A stretch of DNA of 18,420 nt from JBFGWM01 sp041588495 (GTDB taxonomy: Bacteria; Pseudomonadota; Gammaproteobacteria; Pseudomonadales; JBFGWM01): assembly GCA_041588495.1 (NCBI GenBank), contig JBFGWM010000027.1, positions 1 through 18,420 of the forward strand. The letters are read 5' to 3'. The stretch's first letter is position 1; each line of letters starts with the position of its first letter. The notes under the pieces are model-generated. The model was given only the letters and a program-made list of their open reading frames with translations. It was not told where the DNA came from and did not search any database. Shown piece after piece: positions 6,972 to 13,902 of the stretch. Both the position numbers and the translations under genes were made by a program.

Positions 6972-8636
6972 CTACATGTTAGGGTAATTCGGGCCGCCGG
7001 CGCCCTCCGGCGCCACCCAGTGGATGTTCTGGGTGGGATCCTTGATGTCGCAGGTCTTGCAGTGCACGCAGTTCTGCGCATTGATCTGGAAGCGCTTGTT
7101 GCCGTCGTCGCCCTCGACCACCTCGTAGACGCCGGCGGGACAGTAGCGCTGGGCCGGCTCCGCAAAGGTCGGCAGGTTGTGACGGATCGGCACCTCCGGA
7201 TCCTTCAGCGTCAGGTGAACCGGCTGATCCTCCTCGTGGTTGGTATTGGAGAGGAACACCGAGGACAGCTTGTCGAAGGTGATGGTGCCGTCGGGCTTGG
7301 GGTACTCGATGGGCTGGCACTCGGCAGCCGGTTTCAACACCTCGTTGTCGGGCACCGGGCTGCGCATGGTGAACGGCAGGTTGCCGCCGAAAATGTTCTG
7401 ATCGATGAACGAGAACGCGGCGCCCATGAAGGTGCCGTATTTCTTCAGCGCGGGGGCGAAGTTGCGGGTCTTGTAGAGTTCCTCGTAAACCCAGGAATTC
7501 TTCCAGGCGGCGTCGAAGTCGGACAGGGTCTCACCCCCCTCGGAGCCCTTTGCCAGGGCCGCGAACACGCTCTCCGCGGCCAGCATCCCGGTTTTCATCG
7601 CCGTGTGACTGCCCTTGATCTTGGCGGTGTTGAGGAAGCCCGCCTCGCATCCGGCCAGCAGCGCGCCGGGCATCGAGCACTTCGGCAGGGACTGCAGGCC
7701 GCCCTTGTTGACCGCGCGGGCGCCGTAGCAGATTCGCTTGCCGCCCTCGAGATACTGGCGGATCCGCGGGTGCAGCTTCCAGCGCTGGAACTCGTCGAAC
7801 GGCGACAGCCACGGGTTCTGGTAGTTCAGGGCGACGATGAAGCCGAGGGACACCTGGTTGTCCTCGATGTGGTAGAGGAAGCCGCCGCCCTCGGTGCGGT
7901 TGTTCATGGGCCAGCCCAGGGTGTGGACCACCAGGCCGGGGTCGTGCTTCGCGGGATCGATTTCCCAGAGTTCCTTGATGCCGATGCCGTAATGCTGGGG
8001 ATCGACATCGCCATCGCGCAGCTTGAAGCGTTCCATGAGTTCCTTGCCGAGATGCCCGCGGCAGCCCTCGGTGAACACGGTGTACTTGGCGAGCAGTTCA
8101 TAACCCGGGGTATAGGAACCCTTGTGGCTGCCGTCGCGGGCAATGCCCATGTCACCGGTGGCGATGCCGCGCACGCTGCCGTCCTCGTTGTAGAGCACCT
8201 CGCTGGCGGCGAACCCGGGGAAGATCTCGGCGCCGAGGGCCTCGGCCTGCTCGGCCAGCCAGCGGCACAGGTTGCCGAGGCTGATGATGTAGTTGCCGTC
8301 ATTGTGCATCGGGCGCGGGATGAACGGTCCCGGCACCTGGGTGGCGCCGGTCTCGCTGGTCATGTAGTGGAACACGTCACCCTTGACCGGCACGTTCAGG
8401 GGCGCGCCGCGCTCCTTCCAGTCGGGGAACAGTTCGTCCAGGGCGCGCGGTTCGAATACCGCGCCGGAGAGAATGTGCGCGCCGATCTCCGAGCCTTTCT
8501 CGACCACGCAGACGGTGGTCTCGCGGCCGGCTTCCTGGGCCAGTTGCAGGATGCGGCAGGCGGTCGACAGCCCGGCCGGACCACCGCCGACGATGACGAC
8601 ATCGAACTCCATGGATTCGCGTTCAACCTGTTCCAC
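6972..8636 (-). CDS. Electron transfer flavoprotein:ubiquinone oxidoreductase (ETF-QO)
   Basis: A protein of 554 residues, the normal length. The FAD-binding GGGPAG is at 17-22 (DVVIVGGGPAGLSTAC), followed by VVEKGSEIGAHILSGAV and MHNDGNYIISLGNLCRWL, both typical of the enzyme. The [4Fe-4S] ligands are Cys499 (RYCPAG) and Cys523, Cys526 and Cys529 (NCVHCKTCDIKDP); the chain ends in GAGGPNYPNM as in proteobacterial homologues. It oxidises reduced ETF and reduces ubiquinone at the inner membrane, linking acyl-CoA dehydrogenases to respiration. The start chosen is GTG 8636, because GAGGAG (8644-8649 on the + strand) lies exactly 7 bases upstream; ATG 8612 (MEFDVV) is an alternative eight codons in. 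It diverges from etfBA. Gene symbols vary (etfD, etf-QO), so none is given. Confidence 0.96.
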   Translation of the reverse strand: MEQVERESMEFDVVIVGGGPAGLSTACRILQLAQEAGRETTVCVVEKGSEIGAHILSGAVFEPRALDELFPDWKERGAPLNVPVKGDVFHYMTSETGATQVPGPFIPRPMHNDGNYIISLGNLCRWLAEQAEALGAEIFPGFAASEVLYNEDGSVRGIATGDMGIARDGSHKGSYTPGYELLAKYTVFTEGCRGHLGKELMERFKLRDGDVDPQHYGIGIKELWEIDPAKHDPGLVVHTLGWPMNNRTEGGGFLYHIEDNQVSLGFIVALNYQNPWLSPFDEFQRWKLHPRIRQYLEGGKRICYGARAVNKGGLQSLPKCSMPGALLAGCEAGFLNTAKIKGSHTAMKTGMLAAESVFAALAKGSEGGETLSDFDAAWKNSWVYEELYKTRNFAPALKKYGTFMGAAFSFIDQNIFGGNLPFTMRSPVPDNEVLKPAAECQPIEYPKPDGTITFDKLSSVFLSNTNHEEDQPVHLTLKDPEVPIRHNLPTFAEPAQRYCPAGVYEVVEGDDGNKRFQINAQNCVHCKTCDIKDPTQNIHWVAPEGAGGPNYPNM

Positions 8637-8715
8637 GCGCGCTCTCCTCAATTGGCGGGATCGGGAGCCGTCCGACGCACGCGGCGTCGCGGCCATCTTC
8701 GCTGTACGGCGGGAA

Positions 8716-8745
8716 AGTATACCCTCTCGCACCGGCTCCGACCAA
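8716..8745 (-). promoter_or_regulatory. Candidate promoter of ETF-QO
   Basis: Read on the - strand, TATACT (8721-8716; 5 of 6 consensus) is preceded at 18 bases by TTGGTC (8745-8740; 3 of 6). Transcription would begin near 8710 and leave a leader of about 75 bases before the GTG at 8636. This is a sigma-70-type match by eye in an otherwise GC-rich region. Confidence 0.4.
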
Positions 8746-8891
8746 TCGCCACGGGCCGCACCGGGCACGGTAAAACTCTGGATTTAGTGGCCTTTTCGTG
8801 CGCGGGTTCGCGGCCGGCGGCGGCAGCGCCGCGGGCTGCCCGCGCAGCGATGCCGCCGCCCCCTGGCCGATCCGGCACAGCGGCCCCGGAG

Positions 8892-8920
8892 TTGACCTGT
8901 GGTGGGATTCTGGCCATCAT
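8892..8920 (+). promoter_or_regulatory. Candidate sigma-70 promoter of etfBA
   Basis: TTGACC (8892-8897, 5 of 6) and CATCAT (8915-8920, 4 of 6) are separated by 17 bases. Transcription would start near 8927, giving a leader of about 97 bases. It is the best promoter match upstream of etfB. Confidence 0.5.
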
Positions 8921-9023
8921 TACCGGCTCGTCCGCGCCCGGTCCGCAAGCCGGATCCGTGCGTCGCGACATGGTTCGGGTCGACTGGGCCCGATCGAGAC
9001 TCTCACTGGAAACAGGGCGATCC

Positions 9024-9773
9024 ATGAAAGCTTTAGTAGCGATCAAGCGCGTCATTGATTACAACGTCAAGGCCCGCGTCAAGGCCGACAACTCTGACGT
9101 CGATCTCGCCAACGTCAAGATGGCGATCAACCCGTTCTGCGAAATCGCGGTGGAAGAGGCGGTTCGCCTGCGCGAGAAGGGCGTGGTCGAGGAAATCGTC
9201 GTGGTTTCCGTCGGCGGCAAGGAATGCCAGGAACAGCTGCGCACGGCCATGGCGCTCGGCGCCGACCGCGCCATCCTGGTGGAGACCGATCAGCCGGTGG
9301 AGCCCCTGGGCGTCGCCAAGATTCTCAAGGCGCTGGTCGAGAAGGAGCAGCCGAACATCGTCCTGATGGGCAAGCAGGCCATCGACGGTGACAACAACCA
9401 GACCGGCCAGATGCTGGGCGCGCTGACCGGAATGGGGCAGGGCACCTTTGCCTCCCAGGTCGAGGTCGAGGGCGACCAGGTCAAGGTCACCCGCGAAATC
9501 GACGGCGGTCTGCAGACCGTGTCCCTGAAGCTGCCGGCCATCGTCACCACCGACCTGCGCCTCAATGAGCCGCGCTACGCGAAGCTGCCGGACATCATGA
9601 AGGCCAAGAAAAAGCCCCTCGACACCACCACCCCGGCCGATCTCGGGGTGGATGTTGCGCCGCGCCTGAAACAACTGAAGGTCGAACCGCCAGCCGAGCG
9701 CCAGGCGGGCATCCGGGTCGCGAGCGTTGAGGAACTGGTCGAGAAACTGCGGAACGAGGCGAAGGTCCTATGA
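9024..9773 (+). CDS. etfB: Electron transfer flavoprotein beta subunit
   Basis: A protein of 249 residues, the usual EtfB size. It begins MKALVAIKRVIDYNVK and carries the AMP-binding loop VLMGKQAIDGDNNQTGQM (about 111-130). The C-terminal signature is VTTDLRLNEPRYAKLPDIMKAKKK (about 175-198), the loop that docks acyl-CoA dehydrogenases. With EtfA it forms the FAD/AMP heterodimer that collects electrons from acyl-CoA and related dehydrogenases. The sequence is of the respiratory (group I, human-like) ETF type rather than the bifurcating type; that is inferred from the loop sequence and from the ETF-QO next door. AGGG (9014-9017) is 6 bases before the ATG; the open frame runs much further upstream but only as the shadow of ETF-QO. 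It overlaps etfA by 4 bases (ATGA), suggesting translational coupling. Confidence 0.97.
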   Translation: MKALVAIKRVIDYNVKARVKADNSDVDLANVKMAINPFCEIAVEEAVRLREKGVVEEIVVVSVGGKECQEQLRTAMALGADRAILVETDQPVEPLGVAKILKALVEKEQPNIVLMGKQAIDGDNNQTGQMLGALTGMGQGTFASQVEVEGDQVKVTREIDGGLQTVSLKLPAIVTTDLRLNEPRYAKLPDIMKAKKKPLDTTTPADLGVDVAPRLKQLKVEPPAERQAGIRVASVEELVEKLRNEAKVL

Positions 9774-10699
9774 GCATTCTTGTAGTAGCTGAACACGACA
9801 ACCAGGAACTCCGTCCGAGTACCCTGAACACGGTCGCCGCGGCCCAGGCCATCGGTGGTGACATCGACGTGCTGGTGGCCGGTTCCGGTTGTGGCGCGGT
9901 GGCCGAGGCGGCCGCCAAAATTGCCGGCGTCGCCAAGGTCCTGGTCGCGGACAATCCCGCCTACGAGCATCAGCTGGCGGAGAACGTCGCGCTGCTGGTC
10001 GCCGAACTCGGCAAGTCCCACGCCCACATCCTGGCCCCGGCCACCACCACCGGCAAGAACTTCATGCCGCGGGTGGCTGCTTTGCTGGACGTGCAGCAGA
10101 TCTCGGATATCTCCGCGGTCGAGTCCGCGGACACCTTCAAGCGCCCGATCTATGCCGGCAACGCCATCGCCACGGTGCAGTCGACGGATCCCGTCAAGTG
10201 CATCACCGTGCGGGCGACCGCGTTTGACGCGGTGGCGGCCGAGGGTGGTTCGGCGAGCGTCGAGAGCATCGACGCCGTCCACGATGCGGGTGTGTCGTCC
10301 TTCGTCGGCGAGGAACTCGCCGAGTCCGACCGCCCCGAGCTGACTGCTGCCAAGATCGTGATTTCCGGCGGTCGCGGGATGCAGAATGGCGAGAACTTCG
10401 AGATGCTGTACAAGCTCGCGGACAAGCTGGGTGCCGCGGTTGGCGCTTCCCGCGCCGCGGTCGATGCCGGGTTCGTGCCCAACGACATGCAGGTCGGCCA
10501 GACCGGCAAGATCGTGGCGCCGGAACTCTACGTCGCGGTCGGCATCTCGGGTGCCATCCAGCACCTGGCGGGGATGAAAGACAGCAAGGTCATCGTCGCG
10601 ATCAACAAGGACGAGGAGGCGCCGATTTTCCAGGTCGCCGATTACGGCCTGGTCGCGGACCTCTTCGAGGCGGTCCCGGAACTGGAGAAACATCTCTGA
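9770..10699 (+). CDS. etfA: Electron transfer flavoprotein alpha subunit
   Basis: A protein of 309 residues, full length. The N-terminal domain (SILVVAEHDNQELRPSTLNTV) pairs with EtfB. The C-terminal FAD domain (about 190-309) has KIVISGGRGMQNGENFEML, then ASRAAVDAGFVPNDMQVGQTGK, and the ETF-alpha signature LYVAVGISGAIQHLAGMKDS followed by IVAINKDEEAPIFQVADYG. These residues hold FAD. Its ATG shares four bases with the etfB stop (9770-9773), so the two genes form an operon with coupled translation. A strong intrinsic terminator begins 24 bases after the stop, which makes etfBA a two-gene unit. Confidence 0.97.
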   Translation: MSILVVAEHDNQELRPSTLNTVAAAQAIGGDIDVLVAGSGCGAVAEAAAKIAGVAKVLVADNPAYEHQLAENVALLVAELGKSHAHILAPATTTGKNFMPRVAALLDVQQISDISAVESADTFKRPIYAGNAIATVQSTDPVKCITVRATAFDAVAAEGGSASVESIDAVHDAGVSSFVGEELAESDRPELTAAKIVISGGRGMQNGENFEMLYKLADKLGAAVGASRAAVDAGFVPNDMQVGQTGKIVAPELYVAVGISGAIQHLAGMKDSKVIVAINKDEEAPIFQVADYGLVADLFEAVPELEKHL

Positions 10700-10722
10700 C
10701 CCCGGGTCGCTTGCGGTCAAGG

Positions 10723-10753
10723 AAAGACCCGGCCCGGCGCCGGGTCTTTTTTT
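10723..10753 (+). terminator. Intrinsic terminator of etfBA
   Basis: AAAGACCCGGC (10723-10733) pairs perfectly with GCCGGGTCTTT (10739-10749) around a 5-base loop, and the T run continues to 10753. An 11-bp GC-rich stem followed by a T-tract is a textbook Rho-independent terminator and the strongest in the window. Confidence 0.9.
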
Positions 10754-10828
10754 GCGTGAATGGGTGCCGGTCAGCCCCGGTTCAGATTGCAGCCGGTAAT
10801 ATTGTCCCCGGTCTTGGGTAAAACGTGA

Positions 10829-10847
10829 GGCCTGCCGCCCGCAGGCC
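10829..10847 (+). other. Leader hairpin upstream of the LEA-2 lipoprotein gene
   Basis: GGCCTGC (10829-10835) and GCAGGCC (10841-10847) form a 7-bp stem with a 5-base loop, ending 7 bases before the GGAG ribosome site at 10855-10858. It lacks a T-tract. It may stabilise the leader or affect translation; only the complementarity is seen. Confidence 0.3.
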
Positions 10848-10865
10848 CGTTAACGGAGTACTTTC

Positions 10866-11342
10866 TTGAATCAATACCTGGCCCCCGTGTTCCGACCGTT
10901 GCTGCTCGTTGCGTTGCTTGCGGCGCTTCTCGCCGGATGCAGCGGCGTTCCGCCGCGACTGGAGAAGCCGGCGCTGACGGTGACCAATATCCGTTTCCTG
11001 GATGCCGGCCTGTTCGAGCAGCGCTACCGCATGACCCTGCGGGTCAAGAATCCCAATGCCGTGGGCCTGCCGGTGACCGGGGTCCGCTACGAGTTGCTGT
11101 TCCAGGGGGAGCCGTTTGCCGACGGTCTTTCCAACCAGCAGTTCGTGGTGCCCGCATATGGCGACGCAACCTTCGACGTCGACCTCACCACCAATATCCT
11201 CAAGACCGCGCGCCACATCGCCGGGTTGATCCGCGACAAGCAGGGTGAACTGGGATACGAGATGCGGGGCCACGTGGTGGTCGACATGCCGTTCGTCGGG
11301 CGGGTCCCGTTTTCCGAGCAGGGCACCATCCGCCTGAACTGA
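10866..11342 (+). CDS. LEA type 2 family lipoprotein
   Basis: A protein of 158 residues. A lipoprotein signal (PLLLVALLAALLAGC) places the lipobox L-A-G before Cys25. The mature part is a single LEA-2/WHy-like beta sandwich: ALTVTNIRFLDAGLFEQRYRMTLRVKNPN, with the typical NPN, then GVRYELLFQGEPFADG and VPAYGDATFDVDL. Plant relatives bind water or membranes under desiccation; bacterial lipoprotein members are of unknown role, probably envelope stress. The start is a TTG at 10866, accepted because GGAG (10855-10858) lies 7 bases upstream and the signal peptide begins there. It stands alone after the etfBA terminator and before the cysteine-containing protein gene. Confidence 0.85.
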   Translation: MNQYLAPVFRPLLLVALLAALLAGCSGVPPRLEKPALTVTNIRFLDAGLFEQRYRMTLRVKNPNAVGLPVTGVRYELLFQGEPFADGLSNQQFVVPAYGDATFDVDLTTNILKTARHIAGLIRDKQGELGYEMRGHVVVDMPFVGRVPFSEQGTIRLN

Positions 11343-11351
11343 ATCGTCCGC

Positions 11352-11371
11352 CGGGCACTGACAGGTGCCCG
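11352..11371 (+). other. Hairpin after the LEA-2 gene
   Basis: CGGGCAC (11352-11358) and GTGCCCG (11365-11371) pair around a 6-base loop, 9 bases after the LEA-2 stop. The following bases (CATTTGACG) are only slightly T-rich, so this is a weak terminator at best. The TTGACG at 11375-11380 resembles a -35 box, but no good -10 follows at proper spacing. Confidence 0.35.
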
Positions 11372-11426
11372 CATTTGACGCTAAACTTCAACTAGTAAAG
11401 CCAAATGTTTGCGGCGTCGGTGATTT

Positions 11427-12131
11427 ATGGCCATCGAGTATCACATCGCCCTGGAAGACGGCAAACGGTTTGCCTTCAAGGTGAACCCGGAGCGTACTTA
11501 CGTGGCCCCGGCGACTGCGGAGAACTGGGCAAAGCTCGACTATTGCCAGTGCTCCCACTGCCCCCTGAAGACCGCCGAACACAAGTTCTGCCCGGCCGCC
11601 GTGGACATCCAGGAAGTGGTCAAGACTTTTGCCAGGCTGCCCTCGGCCAACAAGGTCAAGGTCGTGGTGCGGGTGCCGGAACGCGACTACCACAAGAACA
11701 CGACCCTCGAGGAGGCGTTGCGCGCGCTGATGGGGCTGATGATGTCCACCAGTGCCTGCCCGATTCTCGCCAAGCTGCGGCCGATGGGCGTGCATCACCT
11801 GCCGTTCGGTTCGACCGACGAGTTCATCATGCGCTCGGTGTCGTTCTACCTGCTGCAGCAATACCTGATTTCGAAAGAGGGCGGCAAGCCGGACTGGGAA
11901 CTCAAGGGCCTGATGCAGCATAACCAGGAACTGCAAACCCTCAACCAGGCTTTCTGGAAACGGTTCCAGACGGTGTGCCAGGGAGACTCCGCGATCAAGG
12001 CCCTGATGGGCTTCTTCTCACTGTCCTCGAGCATGAGTTTCTCGATGGAACTGCAGATCCAGAAACTGCGCCGCAGGATCATGGGCAACAAGCCCGACCT
12101 GAATACCCTGATCAACCAGGCGAAGGGTTGA
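11427..12131 (+). CDS. Uncharacterised cysteine-containing cytoplasmic protein
   Basis: A protein of 234 residues that I do not recognise. The N-terminal part (1-35) is a short beta-rich stretch starting MAIEYHIALEDGKRFAFKV. A cysteine cluster follows: C40-x-C42-x2-C45-x9-C55 (YCQCSHCPLK ... FCPAAVDI), with His44 and His52 inside it. A second conserved-looking patch is STSACPILAKLRPMGVHHLPF (107-127), with Cys111 and His123-His124. The rest is helical and ends in a basic tail. The spacing could bind zinc or an iron-sulfur cluster; this is inference. There is no signal peptide or membrane segment. The ribosome site before ATG 11427 is weak. Coding character is consistent with neighbouring genes. 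It converges with uspA, with only 11 bases between the stops. Confidence 0.85.
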   Translation: MAIEYHIALEDGKRFAFKVNPERTYVAPATAENWAKLDYCQCSHCPLKTAEHKFCPAAVDIQEVVKTFARLPSANKVKVVVRVPERDYHKNTTLEEALRALMGLMMSTSACPILAKLRPMGVHHLPFGSTDEFIMRSVSFYLLQQYLISKEGGKPDWELKGLMQHNQELQTLNQAFWKRFQTVCQGDSAIKALMGFFSLSSSMSFSMELQIQKLRRRIMGNKPDLNTLINQAKG

Positions 12132-12142
12132 CCCGCCGGCGC

Positions 12143-12580
12143 TCAGTCGGCTTCCACGTGGACCGTGAGCACATCGCAACGGGCGCGGTGCACGACATCA
12201 TCCGTGGTCGACCCGAACAGCAGGGCGAAGCCGTGCCGGCCATGGCTGCCCACCACGATGAGATCGGCGCCCACTTCCTCGGCGAGACGCTGGATTTCCG
12301 CTTCCGGCCGGCCGAACACCACGTGGCGGCGGTCATCGGGAACTTCCAGCCGGGTGGCGAATTCCTCGAGCCGCTTGTGGGCGTGGTCGTTGACCTGTTC
12401 CTGGATCAGCGAGAGGTCGATGGGAATCTCGCCGCCGTAGGCAAAACTGAAGGGCTCGATGACGTGGACCAGGCTGATGGTCGCGCCGAGCCGTTCGGCC
12501 AGTTCGCGGGCGTGGTCGGCCACCGTGGACGACTCCTCGGTGAGGTCGAGGGCAAGCAGGATGTGCGAGTACAAGGCCAT
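12143..12580 (-). CDS. uspA: Universal stress protein, UspA family
   Basis: A protein of 145 residues, the normal single-domain length. It begins MALYSHILLALDLTEES (the strand and Asp that line the nucleotide pocket), has ATISLVHVIEPFSF, and ends with ADLIVVGSHGRHGFALLFGST (104-125), where Gly111, Gly114, Gly123 and Ser124 form the phosphate loop. Between Gly114 and Gly123 there are 8 residues rather than the 9 of the MJ0577-type ATP-binding motif, as I recall for UspA-type proteins of proteobacteria, so ATP binding is uncertain. Such proteins are cytoplasmic dimers induced by starvation or stress. It is divergent from the membrane-anchored protein gene at 12655. The ribosome site before its ATG is poor. 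Confidence 0.92.
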   Translation of the reverse strand: MALYSHILLALDLTEESSTVADHARELAERLGATISLVHVIEPFSFAYGGEIPIDLSLIQEQVNDHAHKRLEEFATRLEVPDDRRHVVFGRPEAEIQRLAEEVGADLIVVGSHGRHGFALLFGSTTDDVVHRARCDVLTVHVEAD

Positions 12581-12614
12581 GACGGTTCAACGGTTCCGGT
12601 GAGCATGTCTGATG

Positions 12615-12620
12615 ATTATA
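12615..12620 (-). promoter_or_regulatory. Candidate -10 box of uspA
   Basis: Read on the - strand, the hexamer is TATAAT, a perfect -10 consensus, 34 bases before the uspA ATG. No good -35 lies at 16-18 bases, so the promoter may depend on an activator or on another sigma factor. A leader of about 28 bases would result. Confidence 0.35.
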
Positions 12621-12654
12621 GGTTGAATCGCACTGTGGCCGGAGCCGTGTCCTG

Positions 12655-13137
12655 ATGGCCTGGCTGGTTGTGATCACCGTGGGATTGCTGCTGGTCGGCT
12701 CGACCCTGTGGCTGCTGCCCTCGCCCCGCGAGCGTTACCAGATGGAACTGCGTCGCGTGGCCATGGAGGCGGGACTGCAGGTGCGCCTGCGCAAGCTCGA
12801 GGTGCCGGGTGACCGCGAGCCACGCGACTGCGCCGTCTACACCCTGCGTCGCGGCCACCACCAGGTCGAGCGTTTCGAACCGCGACTGCACGCCTGGCAA
12901 CTGGTGCGCGGTGAGACCGCGTTCCTGGACCCGGTCGTTGCCGGCTGGAGCTACCTGGTGCGGCCCGAGGAGACCGCGGCCGTCCCGCTGGCCGCACTCG
13001 CGGAATTGCCCGCGACGGTGACTGCGCTGGCGTCGTCCCGCGATGGCATATCCGTATACTGGGACGAGCGTGGCGACGCGGACTCGGTGCGCGGGTTCGC
13101 CAGCCTGCTCGCAGGCCTGCTCGCCGCACAGGACTGA
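12655..13137 (+). CDS. Small membrane-anchored protein of unknown function
   Basis: A protein of 160 residues with one N-terminal membrane segment (WLVVITVGLLLVGSTLWLL, residues 3-21) followed by a basic LPSPRERYQMELRRVAMEAG and a soluble domain. The soluble part has repeated Arg/Val strands (LQVRLRKLEV, DCAVYTLRR, LVRPEE) and ends with DGISVYWDERGDADSVRGFASLLAGLL. I recognise no catalytic motif. An N-in, C-out orientation is not certain: the basic residues after the helix favour the soluble domain staying in the cytoplasm. ATG 12655 has GGAG (12641-12644) 10 bases upstream. It diverges from uspA and is followed after 88 bases by a secreted-protein gene. Confidence 0.78.
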   Translation: MAWLVVITVGLLLVGSTLWLLPSPRERYQMELRRVAMEAGLQVRLRKLEVPGDREPRDCAVYTLRRGHHQVERFEPRLHAWQLVRGETAFLDPVVAGWSYLVRPEETAAVPLAALAELPATVTALASSRDGISVYWDERGDADSVRGFASLLAGLLAAQD

Positions 13138-13225
13138 ACGGGCGCTTGTGCGCGACGCGTCGGCTCGTTAGTCTGGTCAGAGATCATCCAGTTGCGCGCG
13201 ACTGCCGCGTCGGGGGGAGGGGAAG

Positions 13226-13828
13226 TTGCCGACACGCCTTGTGACCATGGGACTCGTGATTGCCCTGTTCGGGGCGACGTCCGTCGCGGCCGAGGATGCG
13301 GGTTTCCCGGGCGGGGCGTTCGTGCCTGCGGAGTCCCTGCCGGTGGTGCAGGCTGACCCACGGCCGCCCATGGTGCAGCTCCAGGACCTGCTGTCCGCCC
13401 CGCGTCCCGATTTCCAGGCCATCTTCGAACTGGTGCACACCAACGGCATGGATGCGGGCATGTTGTTCGGCGCCATCCAGACGCTGGTGGTGGGCGACGT
13501 GCTGGACGAGGCCGCCCTGGCCGGTTTGTGGGACGAGTTCCAGGCCGCGGGCTCCAGCGACCGTGGCGGCCCCCTGCCATCTGCCGGATTGCGGGAGCGG
13601 CAGCGGAGCCTGTTGCAGGGGCTGGGCGCGGTACTCGAACACAACCCCGGCGTGGCCATGCTCATTCACCAGGATCTGCCGACGCTGGAAGACGAACCCG
13701 GGGGCGAGGTGGAACGCCTCCTGCACGGACCCGGTGGCGCGGGACGCGACGCGATCGAGCGTCTCCCGGTACCGGAACCGTTGGTCGACCCGGTGCACAC
13801 ACCCGGCGGCCTGCCGGGATTGCCGTGA
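13226..13828 (+). CDS. Small secreted/periplasmic protein of unknown function
   Basis: A protein of 200 residues with a Sec signal peptide (PTRLVTMGLVIALFGATSVAAED, cleavage near residue 22). The mature part has an acidic helical middle (QLQDLLSAPRPDFQAIFELV, GDVLDEAALAGLWDEFQAAG, RERQRSLLQGLGAVLE) and a Pro/Gly-rich tail (VPEPLVDPVHTPGGLPGLP). No known domain is recognised. The start is a TTG at 13226, preceded by GGAGG (13216-13220) at 5 bases; ATG 13247 would leave only a short hydrophobic stretch. A TolB-like lipoprotein gene follows after 74 bases in the same direction, so both may act in the envelope together; that is inference from order alone. Confidence 0.72.
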   Translation: MPTRLVTMGLVIALFGATSVAAEDAGFPGGAFVPAESLPVVQADPRPPMVQLQDLLSAPRPDFQAIFELVHTNGMDAGMLFGAIQTLVVGDVLDEAALAGLWDEFQAAGSSDRGGPLPSAGLRERQRSLLQGLGAVLEHNPGVAMLIHQDLPTLEDEPGGEVERLLHGPGGAGRDAIERLPVPEPLVDPVHTPGGLPGLP

Positions 13829-13902
13829 GGCCGGGGAATGTCCGGGAACCGCATGCGCGTATGGCCGGAACGCGCGGGGAACGAAATCGGAAGGAAGGGG
13901 AA

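Larger units (their letters stand above)
8637..9023. other. 387-base divergent intergenic region between ETF-QO and etfBA
   Basis: No gene is supported here. The open frame that crosses it in phase with etfB lacks coding character and includes the promoter-like elements. The region holds candidate promoters for both directions (listed separately) and a very GC-rich block around 8800-8875. I saw no obvious FadR- or PsrA-like operator by eye. Confidence 0.6.

Noticed and set aside
6798..9023. Open frame on the + strand that runs opposite ETF-QO and continues in phase into etfB
   Set aside because: The part before 9024 is the shadow of ETF-QO plus the intergenic region. EtfB homology starts exactly at ATG 9024, which has a ribosome site. 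It is not a fusion protein.
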